Below, one piece after another: positions 56,456 to 64,000 of a stretch of 64,000 nt of DNA. The notes below the pieces were generated by a model, which was not told where the DNA came from, did no database searches, and worked only from the letters and a program-made list of their open reading frames with translations. Source of the DNA: Rhizomys pruinosus (Eukaryota > Chordata > Mammalia > Rodentia > Spalacidae); contig VZQC01001071.1 in the NCBI GenBank assembly GCA_009823505.1, positions 631,679-695,678 on the forward strand, given 5' to 3'. A program made the position numbers and the translations under genes. The number at the start of each line of letters is the position of its first letter. Within the stretch, counting starts at the first letter, position 1.

Positions 56456-56574
56456 CTGAAAAAGAAAATGATCACTATCCATTAAGCATGTTTCTCTAAA
56501 TTTGCTTTCACAATTAAATTTATTGTATCAGATATATATCAACTGAAAACAAAGTTTATATATATTAATCATTT

Positions 56575-57034
56575 TTAATTATTATTTTTAATGTATGGGT
56601 CTGTGTCTCTCGGATATGTCACCACCCCATGTGGAGAACCTAGAGAGGACAGAAAAAGACATCAGATTCCCTGAAGCTAGAGCTAGAGCCAACTGTGAGC
56701 CACTGGCCTGGGTGCTGGGAACTGAAATTTGGTCCTCTGGGAGGGCAGCAAGCATTTTTTTTTCCTTTAAATATTTTATTGTTTTTATTTAATGTGTGTT
56801 TTGCCTGTCTGTAAGTGTACCTGTGTTGTGCAAGGCCAGTGTAGGTAAGAAGAGGGTGTCAGATGATCCCTTAGAAATAGTTACGGAGGGTTGTTAGCTG
56901 CCATGTGGGTGCTAGGAACTGAACCTGGGTCGGTCCTCTACAAGAGTAACCAGTGCTCTTAACCACTAGTGCTGAGCCATCTCTCCAGCCCCTGCTAGCA
57001 AGCACTCTGAACTTCTGAGCCATCTCTTAAGGTC
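56575..57034 (-). mobile_element. B3-type SINE split by another B2/B3
   Basis: The outer copy occupies 56575-56754 (GAACCTAGAGAGGACAGAAA; GTGCTGGGAACTGAAATTTG) and resumes at 56997-57034 (CACTCTGAACTTCTGAGCCA). Confidence 0.8.
56755..56996 (-). mobile_element. B2/B3-type SINE nested in a B3
   Basis: TTTAATGTGTGTTTTGCCTG, GTTAGCTGCCATGTGGGTGC, GAGCCATCTCTCCAGCCCC. AGCAAGCA at 56747-56754 and 56997-57004 marks the target. Confidence 0.85.
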
Positions 57035-57084
57035 CAAAGAGAAATATTTTAAGGCACTGCCATATAATTAACATAAAAAATAAG

Positions 57085-57205
57085 TTTGGGCCAGGCATGG
57101 TGGTGGTACATGCCTTTTTTTCCTTGGTACTCAGAGACAGAGGCAAGTGCATCTCTGTAAATTCAAAGCTAGTCTGATCTTCAAAGTGAGTTTCATCAAA
57201 AAAAG
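57085..57205 (+). mobile_element. B1 SINE, diverged
   Basis: GGGCCAGGCATGGTGGTGGT, CAGAGACAGAGGCAAGTGCA, GCTAGTCTGATCTTCAAAGT. Confidence 0.8.
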
Positions 57206-57673
57206 TTTGAAAACATTTTTGTGTACAAAAAGGAATTACAAATTCTGCTAAATAATAAGCATTAGCATAGATGCACAAAATTTTCAAGTACTTTAACATG
57301 GTAGAATTTACCAGAAAATTTCAGATTATTTAACATAAAATAAAATCACATTATCTAAAATGTGAAAAAAATTTTAAAAGAACTATAATCATTAGATGCT
57401 CAAAAAGGCTTCATAAAAATTAAATCAACTTTTAATCAAAGCAAAGCAAAATACATAGACTATGCTTAGCATAATTAGAAAGTTTATTGGAAACTAATTA
57501 ATACTGAAATATAAATCTGACCAATTTAGTAAAATATAAATTCAGTATTAGTGAAAAGGATAAGAATTATGATACTGTATAGTGAATCTTACAGCAATTT
57601 CGGAAAATAGAGTATGTGTGACAAGGTATCACAAGATACAAATCACTCAAAAAAAAAAAAAAATTCAGGAAAA
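57206..57673. other. TMA16 intron sequence, nothing recognised
   Basis: AT-rich unique sequence. Confidence 0.5.
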
Positions 57674-57883
57674 GGAATCCACCAGCTGGGTATGGTAGCT
57701 TGCACCTGTACTCCCAGACAGAAGCTGGAATCCACCAGCTGGGCATGGTGGCTTGCACCTGTACTCCCAGACAGAAGCTGGAATCCACCAGCTGGGCATG
57801 GTGGCTTGCACCTGTACTCCCAGACAGAAGCTGGAATCCACCAGCTGGGCATGGTGGCTTGCACCTGTACTCCCAGACAGAAG
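57674..57883 (+). repeat. 53-bp minisatellite, four copies, born from a B1
   Basis: Units start at 57674, 57727, 57780 and 57833. Each contains CAGCTGGGCATGGTGGCTTG (first copy slightly different) and CCCAGACAGAAGCTGGAATC. The unit is the 5' part of a B1, and the B1 3' remainder (AGCCAGGGCTAAACAG) follows the last copy. Since 53 is not divisible by 3, all frames cycle through the same peptides. Confidence 0.96.
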
Positions 57884-57959
57884 GACTGCCATGAGTCAGA
57901 GAATAGCCAGGGCTAAACAGAAAGCCTATCTTGAAAATAAAAAATCCAAAATAACTATA

Positions 57960-59064
57960 GCACGAAGAGGCAAAGTGATAAGGTGTTCACTTCTAACCTT
58001 CCCAAACCTTCCTAACAGAATTTGGCAACAATCTAAGATACCTCATGTTTCCTGAATCATGTGCAGCACTCATTTCACAACTGTTCAACGAATAAGCAGC
58101 TTCCTGACACAGGTGGAAGAGATCGGATCTGAGCTCTAATATCAGCTCTATCACCAATGAGTATCTTACATAAACTTGTGTGGTTAACTTCTAACTAATG
58201 TGGCTGCTGTATACTGAAAGGACTTTAGGGGCAAAAGAGAAGCAGCACAGGACCAACTGGAAGTCTGTGACAAGGTGCAGTTACGCTACGTGGCAGAGCC
58301 ATCAGATTCTAAATGTATTTTGCTGATAGGTTGGGTTTGGACTGTGAAGGTGAATAGGAGGCAAATGATGAAAACAGTGACTGACTTAGGGAACAGTTTC
58401 TAGCAATAGCCATCGGATATTTCCTTTAGAGTCCCACATTTCAATGTGCTTTTATTAGGATGTTAAAAACAGTATTACTATTAAATATTTAATATTTTAC
58501 CATCCAAGGAGGAGAAAGTTTTAAGAGAAAAGCAGTTTTCTCTTTTTTTTTTTTTTTTTGCAGTTCTTAGCCTCACCCTTTTTGTTTTTTTACAAATCGT
58601 ATCTCAGATGCCCATAAGACACTCAAGTCTGATCACATAAATCTGGAGTTCTGGGGAGCATTTAGGGTTAACCATATGAATTTGGACACTGTTGGCAGTT
58701 AGATGGTCTTTAAATCGATAGAACTAAATGAGATTAAGTCAAGAATGAAACTGAAGACAAGATCTGGGCCAACACTCATTTTTCTCAGGTGAGGGAACTG
58801 AGCTTACCACACTAAACAACCGTAGCCAATGAACTAGGAAGATACTAGCAAAGGTGAGACTGTCTACACAACGTAAGAGACACAGGAAGAAAAGAAGCTC
58901 CAATCAGCCACAAGTGCTGCAAAAGGTGAGAATCTGTGCCCAGTGCAGCCACTACTATCTCAGAGCCTCACAAGGCACCAGTGAGCACAACACTGCTGAC
59001 TCAGCAGCAGGTACAAATGTCTAAATGATTCCAGAGAAAATTAAAGACTGCGAAGGAAAAATAC
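57960..59064. other. TMA16 intron sequence with a poly-T run
   Basis: A long T run at about 58540-58559 is followed by GCAGTTCTTAGCCTCACCC. Otherwise unassigned. Confidence 0.5.
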
Positions 59065-59405
59065 TGTGATGGTTGGCCTCACTCTAGGATCACCTGAGAG
59101 AAGGGCTTCTGGACATGCCTGTGGGCTTATCTGAATTGGGTAACTGAGGGGTGAAGAGCCAACCTACACTTTCCCAGTCACCATTTCATGGGCTGGGTCC
59201 TGGACTGAATGAAAAGGAAAGAGAACTCAGCACAAGCATCCACCGCTCTCTGCTTCCTGACTATGGATAAAATGTGAGCAGCTTCACAGGCTCCCGCCTT
59301 CCCCACCATGAAAGGCTGTAACCTTAACTGCAAGCCAAAGCGTGCTCCTTCTCCCTTAAGTTGCTTTTGTCAGGGAAATTTTTTACAGCATCAGGAAACT
59401 AAGAT
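59065..59405 (+). mobile_element. Unnamed rodent interspersed repeat
   Basis: TGTGATGGTTGGCCTCACTC, CATGGGCTGGGTCCTGGACT, GCTCTCTGCTTCCTGACTAT and TTGCTTTTGTCAGGGAAATT have the order of a common rodent repeat I recognise but cannot name confidently. Confidence 0.5.
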
Positions 59406-60035
59406 ACACAGAGAGACTAGAAATACAAATATATTCATACTCAGAGAAAGTAACTGAATGTGAAAAAGACAAGAGTGGTAGAAGCCAAAGCCATTCTCTC
59501 TAGCAATAGCTACTTTCTTGGTTAACACTCAACCTTTTAAACAATCAGACCTTAGGTTTTAGTAAGTTACTTGCCCCTGTTATCCTGTAGACTATAAGGA
59601 TGGGTATGTTTATACTAGAACTATACTTTGCTGTTTTGTTAGTTAAGAAGAAACATTTTATCAATAAAGAGGAGCTGCCACACACTTCAGTTTCTAGCAC
59701 TATCCACAGAGCAGTTTTGGAGGACCCTAGATATTCATGATCTCCATAATAAAACTTAAAAACTTTAATTTCACTATTACATATTTAAATTACTATATTA
59801 TCCAAGAATACCCACAGAAGAACACTGATGCCTACAGGCAATAGGAAAGAAATATGAATGGGACGGGGTCAGGACCATGACCAAGTAGAGCATACTCCCA
59901 GGTCTGGGAAGGACACCACTGCTCCAAAACTAGAGAGTCTGTTGTCAGGATGTGATTTCTTAAGCCACAAATCTGTTTTATTGAGCCCAAATCACCATTT
60001 AAAAATAATGCTAGAAAAAAAAAAAATAATAATGC
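59406..60035. other. TMA16 intron sequence, nothing recognised
   Basis: Unique apart from a short A-rich duplication (AAAATAATGCTAG twice near 60001-60036). Confidence 0.5.
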
Positions 60036-60248
60036 TAGGCGAGAGAGATGGCTCAGCAGTTAAGAGTGCTGACTGCTCTTGTGGAAGACCCAGGTCTGAG
60101 TCCCAGCACCCACATGGTGGCTAACAACCATCCGAAACTCCAGTTCCAGGGGATTCCACAGCCTCTTCTGACCTCTGCGGGCACTGCACAATACAAGTGC
60201 ACATACATACACGTAGGCAACACACTCATACACATAAAACAAAAATAC
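60036..60248 (+). mobile_element. B2/B3-type SINE
   Basis: GAGAGAGATGGCTCAGCAGT, AACTCCAGTTCCAGGGGATT, CTTCTGACCTCTGCGGGCAC, A-rich tail. Confidence 0.92.
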
Positions 60249-60764
60249 TTAAAAAGTAGTAGTAAGCACTAGTCAAGTATCAAGTGCAGGTGATACGCAG
60301 CCACCACTGAGGTTCTGTTAAGTCTTAATTCTCTCTCCTATAGTGATGCTCTTCTGTGCTGTCACACTAGTAACACACTGATGTTTGGAAGCAACTACAA
60401 GGCTACGGTGCTAAGAAAGATAATCTGATTTCTGTGGTTTCTTGGGACACTGACTAACAATAGGACACAGAGCAAGAATTACAAAAAGTGGACATCACGG
60501 GACTCAACAAAAACTTAGCTGTGTCTGTAGACAGGCAAGTAACAACCCTTAAGACAAGTAAGTCAGGTATAACCTAGGAAGGAAAGCATTTCTGACACAG
60601 TAGAAAGACACGGTCAGTGCTGACAGCTTTGTTGGAAATGAATCTAAAACAACTTCTATAAACAAAGAAAAAGAAATCAAAGGAAAAGAATCAACAGAAT
60701 AAAAATAAACCTTTGAAATTAATTACAAATGGGATGCCAATACTTTAAGGCACAGAAAACTCAC
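60249..60764. other. TMA16 intron sequence, nothing recognised
   Basis: Unique sequence up to the donor. Confidence 0.5.
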
Positions 60765-60913
60765 CAAAGCCATAGCCTTCATACTGCTGCCGCTCCCGTT
60801 CCATCGTCTGCTTGATCACCGACTCTCGGGAATGGTGCCGCCGTCCCTGTCTGTCCTTGACACTGTTATGTAACTCAATCTGCTCCAGCTCACTGCTGAA
60901 TCGATTCAAATAC
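60765..60913 (-). CDS. TMA16: TMA16 internal coding exon (149 nt)
   Basis: Largest internal exon seen. After acceptor TATATTTTCAG, G completes a split arginine, then [18 protein letters not shown], a basic segment ([17 protein letters not shown]) and [14 protein letters not shown]. The donor is G|GTGAGT. Charged, helical character with Arg/Lys clusters fits rRNA contact in the pre-60S particle. 49 full codons, phases 2 and 1 match the neighbours. Confidence 0.96.
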
Positions 60914-61584
60914 CTGAAAATATAAAAATGACTTGAGTTACAAACTCTATATATTTGGGCTCATATTAATTCATTTTAAAGTATGCAGATGTCCCTGTCC
61001 TTTGAATGTTGATAGTCCTCAGTTCCCTAGACCTCTTATCACTTTCCTTGGTAAACTGATCATTCCTTCACTTCAGTGAGCAAACTACAGAATGTCTGTT
61101 GAGTAGAGGATCTTTACAGTCAACTTAGATGCCCCTTAGTATGACAACCAAGGTCATTCACAGGACAGTTGTCACAGCACCTGCCATTCTAACCTGAAAA
61201 TTACTGCCCCCGTCATATTAAGTGTCCAATGGGTTATTCTATGTGCCAGTTTCTCCCTCAACCCCGAGGCTTTTAGACACTGTCCTCTCAGGCTAGAGAT
61301 TCAAGCTACCTTACAATCCATCTGCTAATGCCTGCCTATGAGAAGCCAGTGCAGACATGCTTCTCCTGGAAGCTTTCTCTGACTCCAGGAAACGGGGTTA
61401 ACTATCACTGAGACCCAGAAAGACTACAAACTCAGAAAAGGGGCCAAGCTGGAGCCAAATCCAAAGCCTTCTGTTATAAAAAACACCTTTCCTATTCTAC
61501 AAATCCAGAGCAGAATTCTGTCTCATTGGAACCAGGCTGAAGTCCCTATTCTGACCCTTTGCTCATAATATGCCCAGTATTTAC
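60914..61584 (-). other. TMA16: TMA16 intron
   Basis: Donor GTAAAT at 61584 side; 671 bp with no SINE recognised. Confidence 0.9.
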
Positions 61585-61666
61585 CTTTCAACTAATTCAC
61601 AAGCATCTTTCTTTGAATATCTCTTTTTTGTATCCAGATGATTGTGAAACCACTGAAGTTTTTCAC
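61585..61666 (-). CDS. TMA16: TMA16 internal coding exon (82 nt)
   Basis: Acceptor GTTTGTAG, then GT completes glycine, [26 protein letters not shown], and AG before donor GTAAAT. The [12 protein letters not shown] block is diagnostic of TMA16. The stretch after HLD seems one residue shorter than the human protein as I remember it. Confidence 0.96.
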
Positions 61667-61885
61667 CTACAAACAAGTACCAAGAAAGTTTAGCACCATA
61701 AGCCATTGTTACACAGAGGCATTCACTACAATTCTCCACATAGTGTTAAAAAAAAAAAAAGCAAAATTATCTCAATCTTAGTATAAAACTATGTGTAAGA
61801 AGTTAATGAAACCAGTCTGTCAGAAATGAAATTGTTCTATTTTTAACTAGAGAAAAAGATGGGGATGATGCTTGCCGATATACAT

Positions 61886-62096
61886 GTTTTTAAATGATTT
61901 TTATTTTTAATTATGTATATACCTGTGTGTGAATGTGAATACAGGTATGTAAATGCAGAGGCGAAAACAGAGTGTTGGGTGACATGGAGCTGAATTTAAA
62001 GCCAATTGTAAGCCACCTGATATGGTGCTGGGAACTAAACTCATCCTCTGTAGAGCAGTCCATGCTCTTATCCACCTAGCCATTTCCCCAGTCTCA
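61886..62096 (-). mobile_element. Old B3/B2-type SINE
   Basis: TTTTAATTATGTATATACCT, GTGCTGGGAACTAAACTCAT, GAGCAGTCCATGCTCTTATC, CCATTTCCCCAGTC. Confidence 0.75.
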
Positions 62097-62165
62097 TATA
62101 TTCTTATCTAATATCAGGGTTGGATTAAGAGAATATGAAATTGTAAGTTCTTAAAAAGCAAAAGG

Positions 62166-62329
62166 TAGCCAGGCGTGGTAGCCCACGCCTTTAATCCTAG
62201 CCCTTGGGAAGCAGGTGGATCTTTGTGAGTTTAAGACCACCCTGGTCTACGTAGCGAGTTCCAGGACAGCCAGAGCTACAGGGAGACCTGTCTCAAAAGA
62301 CCAAAAAAAAAAAAAAAAAAAAAAAAAAG
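62166..62329 (+). mobile_element. B1 SINE with long A-tail
   Basis: GTAGCCAGGCGTGGTAGCCC, CCCTGGTCTACGTAGCGAGT, CAGGGAGACCTGTCTCAAAA, and a run of about 26 A. Confidence 0.92.
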
Positions 62330-63277
62330 GAAAAAGTATAACTTGTCTAAAATAAAATTTAGAACTTGATTAATGATGAAAATCATATTTGTTTACTAAA
62401 CACTTAAACTGCAGGCACTATGTCCAGACCTTTACAATTCTTTGGGGATTAGCACTACTTCCATTAGGTTAAGTAACCTGTACAGAATCACATCACTAAA
62501 TTTATATTAAGCATAAAAGTGCTGCAAGACGCTATGCAAAGAGAGATCATGCACTTCTCAATAAAAATGTATTAACAACAAATTATACACAAATGACAGA
62601 GAGACATTGGGGGAACACTGAGATTATATACCTGACAAAGACTGAACATGTGTATAGTCACATTATTCACCATGAACTGTATGTTCTGTGATACTTAAAC
62701 CACTGGTATAGCTTGGCTCTCAAATGTCACACAAAGGCGCAGGTATTAAATGCTATTCTCCAGCCCTAGTACCCTAGGAAGATGATAAACTGTCAAGAGG
62801 TAGTCCTAGTGGCAGATGATCACTATGGAAGTGCTCTAGAAGGGGACACTGAGACTACACCCTTTGCTTCTGTCTCTTTGTTGCCCAGCTACTCTGATGC
62901 AAGCAGCTTGCTTTACCACACGTTCCTGCCATTACATCCTGCTCTGCAACGGGCCCAACAGAACATGGTCAGCTACCCATGGACTGAAACTTATCTCTTT
63001 ATCAGCCAATTATCTGAGATCCATACTATACAAGGCTAAGATGCCAGATACTTTATGACCTTAATTACTAAGAAGATAAAATTAAACTAGCTAGGCAGAT
63101 GGAAAGATGTATGGAAAGCAGTTTCTGAAAAACCGAACTGAATGCTTTGTTCCACTTCATATGATTTCTTTTAATTAAGTCTAGCAAAAAATACTGACTT
63201 TGATAAAAATAATAGAATAAAATGAGAAAAACCTTACTATCCTTTAGCCAGAATTTCATGTAAGCAAACATACTTAC

Positions 63278-63315
63278 CAATAAGGTTGAGGCGCAAAGCC
63301 CTCTCATTCTTCAAC
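63278..63315 (-). CDS. TMA16: TMA16 38-nt coding exon
   Basis: Small internal exon: acceptor CTTCCAAG, G (closing a lysine codon), LKNERALRLNLI, G, then donor GTAAGT. Phase 1 on both sides fits the exon at 61585. Upstream residues, including the initiator Met and the basic N-terminus, are not in the remaining 685 bp and must lie beyond the window. The five exons seen encode about 177 residues, against about 200 for the whole family. Confidence 0.93.
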
Positions 63316-63807
63316 CTTGGAAGATAAGGTGTATACAAATTAGAAAATTTCTAAAAGACTTAGAAATCTGTCAAAACTATTTTAAAAAAGCTCCACAAAG
63401 ACCTTTGTTATTCTTTTACATTCAATAAAAATTTAATCTTAACAGCACAACACTGAACAAGAAACACTGAATGATTATTTCCTTCTCCCTTAAATCATTG
63501 GAACAGAACGTTACTAGAATGCTTTCTCAGCTCCTCAATGACTAAAGGAAACCTACGAACCAGTTCTGCCCTAAAAGAAAGTTTGACTAATCATAACCAT
63601 GGCACCAGCACCTGGAAAATAGCTGGAAATCAAAACACTGGTCATTCCCTCAGCAGACCTTCTGAGGAGACAACTGCAGTATAGGGAAAAAAAACCAGAC
63701 CTAATAAGTCCTATGGGTTTTCTCAGTACACTCAAGTTTGTGTACCTGGGTGATGACAGAAAATTTATACTGTTTATATGTAGTAAATCACATTAAAAAT
63801 AACAGTA
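63316..63807 (-). other. TMA16: TMA16 intron (partial)
   Basis: Unique sequence; no further TMA16 exon found. Confidence 0.7.
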
Positions 63808-64000
63808 AAGGACCTAGAGAAATGGCTTAGTGGTTAAGAGCCCTGACTGCAGAAGACCTGGGTTTGATTCCTAGGCTTCTAACAACTGTCTATAACTCCA
63901 GTTCCAGAGGATTCAATGCCCTGGATTGCACAAGAGCACTTACATACATGTAGGCAATACAGTCATACACATAAAATAAAAATAATAAAATATTTTTAAA
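63808..64000 (+). mobile_element. B2-type SINE at window edge
   Basis: GACCTAGAGAAATGGCTTAG, GGGTTTGATTCCTAGG, AACTCCAGTTCCAGAGGATT; its A-rich tail reaches the last base. Confidence 0.9.

Larger units (their letters stand above)
56456..60764 (-). other. TMA16: TMA16 intron
   Basis: Donor GTGAGT at 60764 side, acceptor CTTTTTCAG at 56456 side. Holds nested B3s, B1s, a minisatellite, an old repeat at 59065 and a B2. Confidence 0.9.
61667..63277 (-). other. TMA16: TMA16 intron
   Basis: Donor GTAAGT at 63277 side, acceptor GTTTGTAG at 61667. Contains a B3 and a B1; 62330-63277 is otherwise unassigned. Confidence 0.9.

Noticed and set aside
57614..58055. Repeat-protein frames on both strands
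   Set aside because: Produced by the 53-bp B1-derived minisatellite cycling through three frames.
63316..64000. Search for the TMA16 first exon(s)
   Set aside because: No - strand segment encodes a basic N-terminus with a start codon; remaining sequence is intron and a B2.

Overview
The window is nuclear DNA of a muroid-type rodent. The evidence is dozens of B1, B2/B3, ID/B4 and RSINE1-type SINEs, L1 debris, long dinucleotide microsatellites and spliced coding exons with GT/AG borders. The recurring B1 right half reads CTACAGGGAGACCCTGTCTC rather than the house-mouse-like form I remember, so I infer a lineage other than Mus; the species cannot be fixed from sequence alone.

Two protein-coding genes are visible, tail to tail. 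On the + strand are the last two coding exons of MARCHF1 (23536-23683 and 40101-40399), encoding both transmembrane helices and the cytoplasmic C-tail of this MHC-II/CD86 ubiquitin ligase. The RING-CH exons lie upstream of the window. On the - strand are the last five coding exons of TMA16 (63278-63315, 61585-61666, 60765-60913, 56413-56455 and 53975-54197), a pre-60S ribosome assembly factor; its N-terminal exon or exons lie beyond the right edge. The two stop codons are about 13.6 kb apart. The genes have no functional link beyond being neighbours, the same convergent arrangement I recall for human 4q32.

Layout: 1-23535 is MARCHF1 intron, rich in SINEs and carrying an old L1 (7200-9985). 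23684-40100 is the last MARCHF1 intron; it holds a larger 5'-truncated L1 (29640-33957) broken by two B2 insertions, and palindromes near 38.2-38.7 kb. 40400-53974 is the MARCHF1 3' UTR plus the intergenic spacer, with an LTR-like block (44550-45600) and two B2-B1 chimeric SINEs (46375 and 47568). 53975-64000 is TMA16 with SINE-laden introns and a 53-bp minisatellite grown from a B1.

The most interesting signals concern retroelements. Two chimeric B2-head/B1 SINEs share the same breakpoint and each sits inside one target-site duplication. A B2 subfamily carries an internal 17-bp duplication. A B1-born minisatellite, a 200-bp-spaced direct repeat with a TATA-like box just before the L1, and a SINE abutting the TMA16 stop codon and poly(A) signal are also notable. 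No RNA genes, CRISPR arrays or prokaryotic features were seen.
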